In this document: positions 24,944 through 34,561 of the stretch, piece by piece | Position numbering within the stretch: position 1 is the first letter of the stretch | Layout: each line of letters starts with the position of its first letter | NCBI GenBank assembly: GCA_947071285.1 | Contig: CAMTFK010000010.1 | Span: forward strand, 1 to 43,495 | DNA length: 43,495 bases | Reading direction: 5' to 3' | Origin: an uncultured Bacteroides sp. | Lineage (GTDB): Bacteria > Bacteroidota > Bacteroidia > Bacteroidales > Bacteroidaceae | Translations under genes and position numbers: made by a program | Notes under the pieces: model-generated | Told to the model about the DNA's origin: nothing | What the model saw: the letters and a program-made list of their open reading frames with translations, nothing else | The model's database searches: none

Positions 24944-27769
24944 ATGAATAGAAAGTTTATATATATTGGCTGTACTGTTTTCGCCATGTCTCTGTTTCAC
25001 GCAGGAAGCATTCAAGCACAAGAAGAAAACAAGGATAGCCTGGTGAATGTAGCTTTCGGTACGGTTGCCCAGGAAGACTTGACACATGCCATTTCTACTG
25101 TCAACACGTCCGAACTGACAAAAAAGGTAAATAGCTCCAGTAGCTTAGTAGGTCTGGAAAGCCTGATAGGTGGATACACCGGCAACATATGGGGCCAGGA
25201 AGCACTCATTCTGGTAGACGGAGTGCCTCGCAGTGCAAGCAATGTGCGCGCTTCCGAAGTAGAAAGTATTTCGGTAATGAAAGATGCCGCCGCTGTAGTG
25301 CTTTATGGTAGCCGCGCAGCAAAAGGTGTTATTCTGATCACTACCAAACGAGGTAAAAATGAACCAATGCGCATCGACGTACGAGGAAATGCAGGTATCA
25401 ATGTCCCAAAATCTTATCCTAAATACTTGGATTCGGACTGCTACATGACTCTTTATAATGAGGCTTGTCGCAATGACGGCTTGTCGGAGAGATACAATGC
25501 ATCAGATATTTATAACACCGCCATGGGAACCAATCCTTATCGGTATCCGAACATTGATTTCTATAGTTCGGACTACCTGAGAAAGGCATACTATAATGCC
25601 GACATGACCGGTGAAGTGTATGGAGGTAATGATCGTACCCACTATTATCTGAACTTCGGTATGGATTATAGCAACGACCTGCTGAAATACGGCGAATCAA
25701 AAAATGCCTATAACATGCGTTTCAATGTGCGAGGTAATGTAGACATGACACTTGCCTCATGGCTGAAAGCTACTACCAATGCAGCAGTTGTCTTTACCAA
25801 TCAATATGCAGGTCGTGGAAACTTTTGGGGAGCCGCATCCACTTTACGTCCTAACTGGTTTTCCCCGTTACTTCCCATTGACATGATGGATACCAATGTT
25901 GCCCAAATACAGGAATATATTACCAATAGTAATCACCTGATTGACGGTAAATACCTGCTTGGGGGAACGTCATCTGACATGACCAATCCTTTTGCAGATC
26001 TTCTGGCTGCCGGTTATGTCAAGGAAAAAGCACGTATGTTCATGTTTGATGTCAGTCTTGCAGCTGATCTGGGTTCTTTTCTGAAAGGCCTGTCGTTTAA
26101 GACTTCTTATAGTGTAGACTATACTTCTTACTATTCGGAAGCTTTCAGCGAGACCTACGCTGTTTATGAGCCTACATGGTCTCAAGTGAATGGTAAGGAT
26201 ATGATTATCGCCCTGAAGAAACACAATGAAGACAAAAAAGATCCAAATGAATATGTTGGTAAGTCTACTTACGACCAGACCATGACATTCAGTGCGCAGT
26301 TTGACTATGCCCGTACTTTCGAAAAATATCACAACGTAGCAGCCACATTTATAGGCTGGGGCTATCAAACGCAGAATTCTGCCGATGAAAACCATGAAAG
26401 CAGTGATTATCACCGCACCAGCAATGTAAACTTAGGCTTACGCGCATCTTATAACTATAATCACAAGTATTACGTTGACTTTAGTAGTGCTATGATCCAT
26501 TCAGCCAAGTTACCCGAAGGCAAACGCAATGCTTTCTCCCCAGCAGTTACTTTAGGATGGAGAATCAGTAATGAGAAGTTCATGGAAAATGTGGACTTCA
26601 TAAATGACTTAAAAGTCACAGCTTCCTATGCTAAGCTACATCAAGATCTCGACATCTCTGATTATTACCTGTATAAAGGAACTTTCTCCAAAAGACAAAA
26701 TGAAGGTTTCTATGTACAATGGCACGATGGTACAGCTGGCGGATGGACACCAGCTTCCAAACGTGGCGATAATCCTAACTTAGGCTTCATCACACGTGAA
26801 GAGTTTCGCGCAGGCATTGACGCTACACTATTCAATCGCTTATTGAAATTGAATGCCAACTATTTCAGACAGGATACAAGAGGCTTACTTACCCAAGGCT
26901 CCTCTTCTATTTACCCCACATACTTTGCTTTAAGCAGTAACTCCACCTTCATGCCTTGGATCAATTACAACGAAGACAGACGTAGTGGTTTTGATTTTTC
27001 GCTGAGTGCCAACAAAAAATTTGGTGACTTTGATGTAACACTTGGGTTCAACGGTATGGTATACTCTTCTAAAGCCCTGAAACGTGATGAACTTTATGAC
27101 GAAGATTACCAGTATCGCAAAGGCCGTGCACTTGATGCTTCTTACGGCTACGTATGTGAAGGCTTCTTCCAAGATCAGGCAGATATCGATAACCATGCCC
27201 GACAAACTTTTGGTACGGTAAAACCCGGTGACTTGAAGTATAAGGATATCAATAAAGATGGAGTAATCGATAGCAAAGACCAGATTGAATTAGGAAAGAA
27301 TGGTTGGGCCGCCCCTCCTTTCTCCTTCGGATTGAACCTGACCGTAAAATGGAAGAACTTCTCATTGTTTGCCATGGGATCGGGACAGACCGGAGCAGTA
27401 GACTACAAAAGCAGTTCTTACTACTGGAACCGCGGTACAAGCAAGTTTTCAGAAGTAGTATGGGGACGCTGGACTGAAGAGACAAAAGATGTGGCAACTT
27501 ATCCACGCCTCACTACAACCAACGGTGATAATAACTACCGCAACTCCACTTTCTGGATGTACAAGCGCAACTATTTCCGCCTGAACCAAGCGCAGTTAAC
27601 GTATGACTTCCCTGAAAATACTTTCAAAGGAACATTCGTTCGCGGTTTAAGCGTCTATTGTGGTGGCAACAACCTGCTTACTATTTCCAAAGAACGTAAG
27701 CATATGGAACTGAGTATCGGTTCACCACAATGTCGCAACTTCTATGCAGGTTTTAAGGCTGCATTCTGA
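24944..27769 (+). CDS. SusC-like TonB-dependent transporter 2, lacking the N-terminal regulatory-like domain
   Basis: A 941-residue second SusC-family barrel. The signal peptide (ending GSIQAQ) is followed within about 25 residues by the plug: VNVAFGTVAQEDLTHAIS, then ALILVDGVPRSASNVRASEV and VVLYGSRAAKGVILITTKRG. The carboxypeptidase-regulatory-like domain and the DEVVVVGYG segment of the first SusC are absent, so it is about 100 residues shorter. The plug also looks short between SLIGGYTGNIWGQ and ALILVDG. The barrel ends CRNFYAGFKAAF. A second SusD follows by 27 bp. Tandem SusC/SusD pairs are known from large xylan loci of Bacteroides. It may import different chain lengths or work jointly with pair 1. 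Confidence 0.93.
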   Translation: MNRKFIYIGCTVFAMSLFHAGSIQAQEENKDSLVNVAFGTVAQEDLTHAISTVNTSELTKKVNSSSSLVGLESLIGGYTGNIWGQEALILVDGVPRSASNVRASEVESISVMKDAAAVVLYGSRAAKGVILITTKRGKNEPMRIDVRGNAGINVPKSYPKYLDSDCYMTLYNEACRNDGLSERYNASDIYNTAMGTNPYRYPNIDFYSSDYLRKAYYNADMTGEVYGGNDRTHYYLNFGMDYSNDLLKYGESKNAYNMRFNVRGNVDMTLASWLKATTNAAVVFTNQYAGRGNFWGAASTLRPNWFSPLLPIDMMDTNVAQIQEYITNSNHLIDGKYLLGGTSSDMTNPFADLLAAGYVKEKARMFMFDVSLAADLGSFLKGLSFKTSYSVDYTSYYSEAFSETYAVYEPTWSQVNGKDMIIALKKHNEDKKDPNEYVGKSTYDQTMTFSAQFDYARTFEKYHNVAATFIGWGYQTQNSADENHESSDYHRTSNVNLGLRASYNYNHKYYVDFSSAMIHSAKLPEGKRNAFSPAVTLGWRISNEKFMENVDFINDLKVTASYAKLHQDLDISDYYLYKGTFSKRQNEGFYVQWHDGTAGGWTPASKRGDNPNLGFITREEFRAGIDATLFNRLLKLNANYFRQDTRGLLTQGSSSIYPTYFALSSNSTFMPWINYNEDRRSGFDFSLSANKKFGDFDVTLGFNGMVYSSKALKRDELYDEDYQYRKGRALDASYGYVCEGFFQDQADIDNHARQTFGTVKPGDLKYKDINKDGVIDSKDQIELGKNGWAAPPFSFGLNLTVKWKNFSLFAMGSGQTGAVDYKSSSYYWNRGTSKFSEVVWGRWTEETKDVATYPRLTTTNGDNNYRNSTFWMYKRNYFRLNQAQLTYDFPENTFKGTFVRGLSVYCGGNNLLTISKERKHMELSIGSPQCRNFYAGFKAAF

Positions 27770-27796
27770 TTTTATTGATTAATAAAGAAGAAGATT

Positions 27797-29554
27797 ATGA
27801 AAAAGAAAGTTATACCTTTTATAATAGGTGCCCTGATGCTTACCGGTTGTGATGACTTGTTTTCACCGGCCATCGAAAACTTCCAAGGCGTGGAAAACAT
27901 GTACAACGACGCGGAATACGCACGGGGAATCTTGCACAATGTATACAGTTTAATTCCGGGTTATTACGACAACAGTGAATATGGTACGGATGATGCCGTT
28001 ACCAATCAGCCGAGTAACGTGTATCTGCAAATGGCCACCGGAGCCTGGACTTCAAGTTCGTATAATCCACAGAATCAATGGACCAACTCTTATGGTGCCA
28101 TTCAATACATCAACCTCTTTCTGGCGAATGTGGAAGGTGTAAAATGGTCGGATGATGAAGAGTTAAACAAATTATTTGCACAACGCCTCATCGGCGAAGC
28201 TTACGGACTACGTGGTATGTTCTATTTTTACCTGCTCCGCGCCCACGCCGGTTTTGGTGCCAACGGTGAACTGCTCGGTGTGCCCATACTGACAGAGTTC
28301 CAAACAGTAGAGTCGGACTTCAATCAACCGCGCGCTTCATTTCAGGCTTGTCTAGAGCAAATCTACAATGACCTCTCCGAAGCAGAAAGAAGGCTTCCTT
28401 ATGAATATGAAGATGTTTCGGGAAGCGTTCCTGCAGACTTCCAGAGTCTCACAACAGATGTCGGGAAGTACAACACTGTTATGGGTGCCAAAGCACGTCA
28501 GTTGTATAATGGAATCATAGCCCGCGCTTTCCGTGCACGCACAGCCATACTGGCTGCCAGTCCTCTTTTCGAAGATGCCGCCAATACTGCCACATGGGCA
28601 GATGCCGCCAATGCCGCTGCTGCTGTGATAGACTATAAAGGAGGCGTATCTGGATTAGCCTCCGATGGAGTAGAATATTATTCCCCAGCCATTGTAAATA
28701 CCATTCAGGACGGTGCTAATCCGAATGAAATCTTATGGAGAGGGAACAAAGGCAGTGGTGATAACGATCAGGAATCACAGAATTTCCCACCAAGCTTGTA
28801 TGGAAATGGTTATATGAATCCGTCACAGAATCTAGTAGATGCATTCCCTATGACCAATGGATACCCTATCAGTGACGCAGCCAGCGGATATGATAGCAAT
28901 AATCCTTATGCAGGACGCGATCCCCGCTTGGGAAAATACATCCTCTACAACGGAAGTGTAATCAGCGAGAAGAGTATAACCATCAACATCAACGAGGGAA
29001 ACCAAGATGGTGTGAATGTAACCGAAAACCGCTCTACCCGAACAGGTTACTACATGAAGAAACGTCTGCGTATGGACGTGAACTGCAATCCAGCATCCAC
29101 TTCCAAACAGCCGCATTATACTCCCCGTATCCGTTATACAGAAATGTATCTTGATTATGCTGAGGCTGCTAATGAAGCCTGGGGACCGAAAAATGCCAAC
29201 GGCAGAGATTATTCCGCTTATGACATAATTAAAGCCATCCGGAAACGTGCTGGCGTAGGTGGTACTGATGATGCCTATTTAGAAGCATGCGCTGCCAGTA
29301 AAGACAAAATGCGTGAACTGATCCGCAATGAACGTCGACTGGAACTCTGCTTCGAAGGATTCCGTTTCTGGGATATCCGCCGCTGGAAAGCAGACCTTAA
29401 CGAACCGGTATATGGTATTAACTGGAGTGGCAATAGCTATCAGAAGATTACTGTGGAAGAACGTTCGTATGAAGATTACATGTACTGTTGCCCCATCCCT
29501 AACTCTGAAATACTGAAGTACAGCAACCTCATACAGAACAAAGGATGGAAATAA
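27797..29554 (+). CDS. SusD-like surface glycan-binding lipoprotein 2
   Basis: A 585-residue SusD/RagB lipoprotein partnering the second SusC barrel. Signal peptide MKKKVIPFIIGALMLTGC with the lipidated Cys at residue 18, then acidic DDLF. Family features are YGLRGMFYFYLLRAHAGFGA, ARAFRARTAILAASPLFEDA and the C-terminal LIRNERRLELCFEGFRFWDI followed by RRWKADL. It is clearly diverged from the first SusD, so the two pairs probably differ in ligand. Co-transcribed with its neighbours. Confidence 0.94.
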   Translation: MKKKVIPFIIGALMLTGCDDLFSPAIENFQGVENMYNDAEYARGILHNVYSLIPGYYDNSEYGTDDAVTNQPSNVYLQMATGAWTSSSYNPQNQWTNSYGAIQYINLFLANVEGVKWSDDEELNKLFAQRLIGEAYGLRGMFYFYLLRAHAGFGANGELLGVPILTEFQTVESDFNQPRASFQACLEQIYNDLSEAERRLPYEYEDVSGSVPADFQSLTTDVGKYNTVMGAKARQLYNGIIARAFRARTAILAASPLFEDAANTATWADAANAAAAVIDYKGGVSGLASDGVEYYSPAIVNTIQDGANPNEILWRGNKGSGDNDQESQNFPPSLYGNGYMNPSQNLVDAFPMTNGYPISDAASGYDSNNPYAGRDPRLGKYILYNGSVISEKSITININEGNQDGVNVTENRSTRTGYYMKKRLRMDVNCNPASTSKQPHYTPRIRYTEMYLDYAEAANEAWGPKNANGRDYSAYDIIKAIRKRAGVGGTDDAYLEACAASKDKMRELIRNERRLELCFEGFRFWDIRRWKADLNEPVYGINWSGNSYQKITVEERSYEDYMYCCPIPNSEILKYSNLIQNKGWK

Positions 29555-29591
29555 TCAATAATTGTGAACACTATCAATAAAATAGAATGAT

Positions 29592-30626
29592 ATGAAAAAG
29601 AAATTAGCATATATCGGACTGGCCTCATTGCTCTTATCTTTCACGGCCTGTGAAAGCTCGGACAATGAATTTCCCGACTTCGATTATCAAACTGTATATT
29701 TTGCCAACCAATATGGCTTACGCACCATTGAATTAGGTGAGGATGAGTTCCTTGACAACTCATTGGACAATCAGCACAAAGTAGCTATCAAGGCAGCTTG
29801 GGGTGGCGGCTACACCAATCGTAAAAATGTGATTATTGATACCAAAGTAGATGAATCACTCTGTGACAACCTCTACTTCAAAGGTACCAACATTCCTGTT
29901 ACCCCTATGCCATCTTCCTACTATACGTTGGCTGCCAACCAGATCAATATCCCTAAGGGTGAAATTATAGGTGGGGTGGAAGTGCAATTCACCGACGCAT
30001 TTTTTGCTGACAAGAAGTCTCTTGACAATTACTATGTGATTCCATTGAAGATGACGGGCGTACAAGGTGCAGACTCCATCCTTCAGGGTAAGGCCGCTGT
30101 AGAAAATCCCATGTTGACAAATAGTGGAGACTGGAGCATACAGCCCAAAAACTTCATATTGTATGCAGTGAAATATGTCAATCCCTGGCATGGCGAATAC
30201 CTGCGTCGTGGAGTGGATCAAGCTGTCATAAATGGAGTCTCTTCACAATTAGTACGCCATCAACAATATGTAGAGAAGGATGAGAAAGTAAACATTACAA
30301 CCGGAAGTTTGAAAGACAACATCCTAGCCTTGTCAACTAAAGATGCAGAGGGCAATCTTTTCAATTACAACCTTAGCCTGACTTTTACTGAAGATGGAAA
30401 TTGCACGATAGGTAGCACCTCCGATGATTTCACTATTTCAGGTACTGGCAAATTCGTAAAAAAGGGTGAAAAGAATAGCCTTGGCGGCAAAGATCGTAAT
30501 GCCATCTATCTAGACTATACGGTTGACTTCAAGACCAAGAATATGCAGTATGCCACCAAGGATACGTTGGTGTTGAGTAGCCGTGCCGTACAAGGTGGTA
30601 AGTCATTCGAAATAGAGATAAAATAG
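29592..30626 (+). CDS. DUF1735-type surface lipoprotein of the glycan locus
   Basis: A 344-residue lipoprotein with signal peptide and lipobox FTAC (Cys at about residue 20), then ESSDNEFPDFDYQTVYFANQ, a start typical of DUF1735 (BT_3987-like) domains; that domain runs to about residue 170 (PSSYYTLAANQINIPKGEII, YYVIPLKMTGVQGADSIL). The C-terminal half, from YVNPWHGEYLRRG onward, is a second beta-rich domain I cannot name. The acidic residues after the lipidated Cys favour export to the cell surface. In Bacteroides such proteins sit downstream of SusD and act as extra surface glycan-binding proteins; that role is inferred here. Spacing of 37 bp behind SusD 2. Confidence 0.82.
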   Translation: MKKKLAYIGLASLLLSFTACESSDNEFPDFDYQTVYFANQYGLRTIELGEDEFLDNSLDNQHKVAIKAAWGGGYTNRKNVIIDTKVDESLCDNLYFKGTNIPVTPMPSSYYTLAANQINIPKGEIIGGVEVQFTDAFFADKKSLDNYYVIPLKMTGVQGADSILQGKAAVENPMLTNSGDWSIQPKNFILYAVKYVNPWHGEYLRRGVDQAVINGVSSQLVRHQQYVEKDEKVNITTGSLKDNILALSTKDAEGNLFNYNLSLTFTEDGNCTIGSTSDDFTISGTGKFVKKGEKNSLGGKDRNAIYLDYTVDFKTKNMQYATKDTLVLSSRAVQGGKSFEIEIK

Positions 30627-30660
30627 TATTATCTGGTATAAACGTTAAAACTAAGAGAAT

Positions 30661-32874
30661 ATGAAATATTTTAATCATAAACTAATCGGTCTTGCCATGA
30701 TGGGCATAGCAGTCATGGCATGTACCGATGAGTATGACTGCAACCTTCAGATAGAAAAACCTGAAGAAGTGGCCAATAGTGAATACTTAGCCAGTTTCGA
30801 CTTGTTGAAATCGTACATCAACCGCGATGCCAGTTCACCGTTTAAATTTACGGCCAACATGTCTTCATCAGACTTTATAAAAAAAGATATCGGATACAGC
30901 ACCATCCTGAACAATTTTGATGGTATAGATATTGGCGGTTCCTTCACACCTGTCAGTTCATTGAAAGAAGATGGTTCCTACGACTTCGGCGGAATGCAAT
31001 TAGTGACTGATGCGGCCAAAGAAGCAGGTGTAACGCTTTATGGCGGTACACTCTGCTCCAACCAAGGACAACGCGCCGCTTACTATAACGAATTGATCCA
31101 GCCCATCATCATTCCCTTCGTACCCGAGAAAGGCAAAACTGTGATCTGTGATTTCGAAAATGATGAACCCGGCACAGCCTACAACATGACTGGCGGAAGT
31201 CAGGCAGTGGTAGAGAATGACCCGGATGGCAAAAGTGGTAAAGCATTGCATGTAGGTACTGATGATAACAAAGCTGTTTATTCGCATCCTAAGTTCAATG
31301 TAAAATTACCGGAAGGCCGAAAACTAGGCGATTATGTTAACCTGACCATCGACATGCGCATTGTTAACAGTGACGGTATATATGGAGCAGGTATGAGAGT
31401 TTTTATCAATGGACAAGAATTTAATGTAGGTACCAATGCCGCTGGCCTCGGTTGCAATCCCAATACTTGGAATCGCGGAGCAATTATTAGCTTGAACAGC
31501 GCCAAAGCTCCAGGCTTCATCCTGCCGGATGAACTGAAAGGGCTTACAGAATTCGAACTGGCTGTCGGATCAGCTTCCGGAGGAGCACAATACTTTCTCG
31601 ACAACATCGTGATGAATTATGAACTTCCAGGAACAGGTGTCACTAAAATAGATTTCAGTAAAGATGAACTAGGCACGTCTTATCCGATGACCAACGGCAA
31701 TCAAGCTGTGATAGAAGATGGTCCTGAAGGCAGTGGTAAAGTATTACATGTAGGTACAGCAGCTACTCCCTGCTCTTATTCTTATCCTAAGTTCACAGTA
31801 AAATTGCAGAATGGAAGAACATTGGGCGACTATACCGGACTCTCTCTTGACATGTACCTGATAGACGGTAAAGGTGGCTGGGGTTCCGGCATGAGAGTGG
31901 TGATTAACGGACAAGAATTCAACAGCGGGCAAGGCCCGTTCGGTTTCGGCTGTGAAAGCAACAAATGGGGAAGAGATAAAATCTATATCACATTCCTGAA
32001 AGAGGGTGAGGCAGCAGGAGGTGGAAAGATAGCCATCCCCAATTCTATGAAGGATCTGACCGAGATAGAACTGGCCGTAGGTTCAGGCTCGGGAGAATGG
32101 CATGCTTACATCGATAATGTCTGCCTACATTGGAAAGCTGATGACACCATCATCGAAAAAACTCCTGAAGAGAAAAAGAATCTCTTCACTGAAGAACTGA
32201 ACAAATGGATTGGCGGTATAGTAAATGCAGGTGGTGAGACTGTAAAAGTATGGAATATTATAGGAGAGCCATTGGATAAGACCATAGATGCCAATACTTT
32301 CAACTGGGGTGAGTATTTGGGCGATATAGAGTATGCACGTACAGCTGTGAAATTGGCACGCGATACAGCGAAAGTTGATCTCAATCTCTTTATCAGTAAC
32401 ACATTCAATCAACAAGATGAAATGGGCCAGAAAGCTGATGAAATGATTGCATTGGTGAAATCCTGGGAAGCAGATAATGTAACCAAAATTGACGGATACA
32501 ACATCATTCTTCATGCGGTTTACTCTAAAGACGCCACTATCCAGAAAGGAAATGAAGAAATGATTACCGCATTGTTCGATAAATTAGCACAGACCGGTAA
32601 GCCGATACGTGTATCGGACCTCAGCATGATGGTGGGAAATGCAGATGGCAATTTCATTCAGACCAGCAAATTAACCGCAGATGAACGGACCGCTGCAGCC
32701 AACTATATGGCTTTCATCATGAAAGAATACCGGAAAACTATTGCTCCAGATAAGCAATACGGTATTTCAATTTCAAGTATGACTGAGACAAGCACAGGCA
32801 ATAAAGTTTGTCCGTGGACATCGGGATACAACCGCAATGGAATGTATGAAGGAATAGTTGAAGGATTGAAATAA
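30661..32874 (+). CDS. GH10-like lipoprotein with two inserted CBM4-type modules; decayed active site
   Basis: A 737-residue lipoprotein (lipobox VMAC, Cys21, then acidic TDEYD). The GH10 fold is split: N-terminal part about 45-155, two homologous CBM4/9-like modules (about 158-325 and 327-493, sharing GMRVxINGQEFN and ELAVGSxSG), then the rest (about 500-737). Split GH10 with tandem CBM4 inserts is known in Bacteroides xylanases. Key GH10 motifs are changed: the GHTLVWHSQ motif reads GGTLCSNQG, the acid/base motif NEP reads GEP (Gly535-Glu536-Pro537), and the nucleophile motif ITELD reads VSDLS, with Asp653 where Glu is expected. I infer a binding protein with little or no xylanase activity. 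It may serve as the surface glycan-binding protein of the locus. Automatic annotation would probably call it endo-1,4-beta-xylanase. Confidence 0.82.
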   Translation: MKYFNHKLIGLAMMGIAVMACTDEYDCNLQIEKPEEVANSEYLASFDLLKSYINRDASSPFKFTANMSSSDFIKKDIGYSTILNNFDGIDIGGSFTPVSSLKEDGSYDFGGMQLVTDAAKEAGVTLYGGTLCSNQGQRAAYYNELIQPIIIPFVPEKGKTVICDFENDEPGTAYNMTGGSQAVVENDPDGKSGKALHVGTDDNKAVYSHPKFNVKLPEGRKLGDYVNLTIDMRIVNSDGIYGAGMRVFINGQEFNVGTNAAGLGCNPNTWNRGAIISLNSAKAPGFILPDELKGLTEFELAVGSASGGAQYFLDNIVMNYELPGTGVTKIDFSKDELGTSYPMTNGNQAVIEDGPEGSGKVLHVGTAATPCSYSYPKFTVKLQNGRTLGDYTGLSLDMYLIDGKGGWGSGMRVVINGQEFNSGQGPFGFGCESNKWGRDKIYITFLKEGEAAGGGKIAIPNSMKDLTEIELAVGSGSGEWHAYIDNVCLHWKADDTIIEKTPEEKKNLFTEELNKWIGGIVNAGGETVKVWNIIGEPLDKTIDANTFNWGEYLGDIEYARTAVKLARDTAKVDLNLFISNTFNQQDEMGQKADEMIALVKSWEADNVTKIDGYNIILHAVYSKDATIQKGNEEMITALFDKLAQTGKPIRVSDLSMMVGNADGNFIQTSKLTADERTAAANYMAFIMKEYRKTIAPDKQYGISISSMTETSTGNKVCPWTSGYNRNGMYEGIVEGLK

Positions 32875-32890
32875 ACCTAAGTATTTAGAG

Positions 32891-34534
32891 ATGAAAAACA
32901 TTGCATCATTATTCTGTTTCTTCCTGACGGGTATCCTCTTATGGGCTTGTTCAGATGGGGGAAATGAAGAAGCAAATGTAGATGAAGGGAAGAGCGCATA
33001 CGCGCTCTTCCTTAAAAAATCTATTACCGTGAGTGCCGGAGAGAATCAAACAGATGTCGTCATAGAGTGGGCAAAAACATCCTGGGATATAACCCTTGGA
33101 AAAGGAGATGTTGTGAAAAGCATAACCCCGATGTCTGGTGGAAGTAGTGATGGGGAAAAACAGTACACAAAGATTCAGGTGATCTGTAACGCTAACACTA
33201 CAATGAAACAGCGTACACAGACCATTCACATTACTGACAAGGTCAATAAACAAACGACCGATTTGTTAATAGAGCAGGACCCGGCATTCAAGTCAGTAGC
33301 GCTCAATGTTGACCCTACGGAAAAATATCAATCAATCGTAGGATTCGGTGGGATGTACAATCCTAAAATTTGGTGTGGTGGAAATCTCATTTCCGCCCGG
33401 CAACTGGATAAAATGTATAGTAACGGTGGGTTAGGTTACTCAATCCTCCGCCTGATGGTTTATCCCAACGAATCAGATTGGAGTGCTGATGTGGAAGCAG
33501 CCAAAACAGCGCAGAAAAACGGAGCAATCGTCTTTGCATGTCCATGGGACTGTACAGATGCCCTTTCCGAGCAAATAAAAGTTAACGGTAAAGAAGTAAA
33601 GCATCTCAAAAAAGAAAACTATGGAGCATATGCCGACCACCTGATCCGCTATATCAATTTCATGAAACAGAATGGAGTAAATCTCTATGCTATATCTGTC
33701 CAGAATGAGCCCGATATGGATTTTACTTACTGGACACCTCAGGAAGTAGTGGACTTTGTGAAAAAACACGGTGCCACTATTCGTGAAACCGGTGTCAGGC
33801 TAATGTCACCTGAAGCATGTGGCACACAGCCTGAATATACCGATCCGATAATCAATGATGCCGGAGCATTTGCACAAACTGATATTGTAGCAGGGCACCT
33901 TTACCAAGGTTTTTCAGACTTGGATAACGGATATGTTAAAAATCGCCACGATTATATTTGCAGTCTCTATTCCCGCATTCAGGGAAAGACATGGTGGATG
34001 ACGGAACATCTCTTCAACGATGGAGAAAAGTCTGACGATCCGTCACAATGGGAGTTTCAAAAATGGCAATACAGCCTCAACCATCTCGGCAAGGAAATTC
34101 ACATGTGTATGGAAGGCTATTGCAGTGCATATGTATACTGGTATCTGAAACGTTTTTATGGATTGATGGGTGATAGTGACGAACGCTGTCCGGTGGGTGA
34201 AGGTGAAATCACAAAGAATGGTTACATCATGGCACATTATGCCCAGTATGCTACTAGTACTACACGTATTAAAGCTGCTACGGATAATACAGGAATATGC
34301 GCCACAGCCTACATCAATGAAACAAACGACGAAATAACAGTGGTATTACTGAATTTGACAGGGGCTACCCAGTGTATTGAAATACCGTTGGCAGGAGTAA
34401 AAAATGCAACTGCTGTTGAAACCAACGAAAACAAAAATATGGAAACTGTCAAAGTAGAATCTTTAGAAAAAGGTAATGGGGTATATGTTTTGTCGTCCGG
34501 CAACAGCATAACTTCTATCCGATTGACTTTATAA
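32891..34534 (+). CDS. GH30 glucuronoxylanase (GH30_8-type) with N-terminal BACON-like domain
   Basis: A 547-residue surface lipoprotein (lipobox LWAC, Cys20, then SDGGNEE) that should cut the xylan backbone at positions set by a glucuronic acid branch. A BACON-like domain (about 37-137, ending DLLIEQD) precedes the catalytic barrel (about 140-450) and a beta side domain. The predicted acid/base is Glu273 (SVQNEPDMDF) and the nucleophile Glu372 (WWMTEHLF). Arg421 in VYWYLKRFYGLM aligns with the arginine of Bacillus XynC (WYIRRSYG) that contacts the uronic acid, which places it with the glucuronoxylan-specific enzymes. It is the only obviously active endo-acting enzyme in this locus. Confidence 0.9.
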   Translation: MKNIASLFCFFLTGILLWACSDGGNEEANVDEGKSAYALFLKKSITVSAGENQTDVVIEWAKTSWDITLGKGDVVKSITPMSGGSSDGEKQYTKIQVICNANTTMKQRTQTIHITDKVNKQTTDLLIEQDPAFKSVALNVDPTEKYQSIVGFGGMYNPKIWCGGNLISARQLDKMYSNGGLGYSILRLMVYPNESDWSADVEAAKTAQKNGAIVFACPWDCTDALSEQIKVNGKEVKHLKKENYGAYADHLIRYINFMKQNGVNLYAISVQNEPDMDFTYWTPQEVVDFVKKHGATIRETGVRLMSPEACGTQPEYTDPIINDAGAFAQTDIVAGHLYQGFSDLDNGYVKNRHDYICSLYSRIQGKTWWMTEHLFNDGEKSDDPSQWEFQKWQYSLNHLGKEIHMCMEGYCSAYVYWYLKRFYGLMGDSDERCPVGEGEITKNGYIMAHYAQYATSTTRIKAATDNTGICATAYINETNDEITVVLLNLTGATQCIEIPLAGVKNATAVETNENKNMETVKVESLEKGNGVYVLSSGNSITSIRLTL

Positions 34535-34561
34535 CTACATGAATAGATATTAGACAATCAT

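Noticed and set aside
30661..32874. Active GH10 endo-xylanase
   Set aside because: The fold is GH10, but the residues for catalysis and substrate binding are changed (Asp653 at the nucleophile position, GEP for NEP, loss of the GHTLVWH motif).
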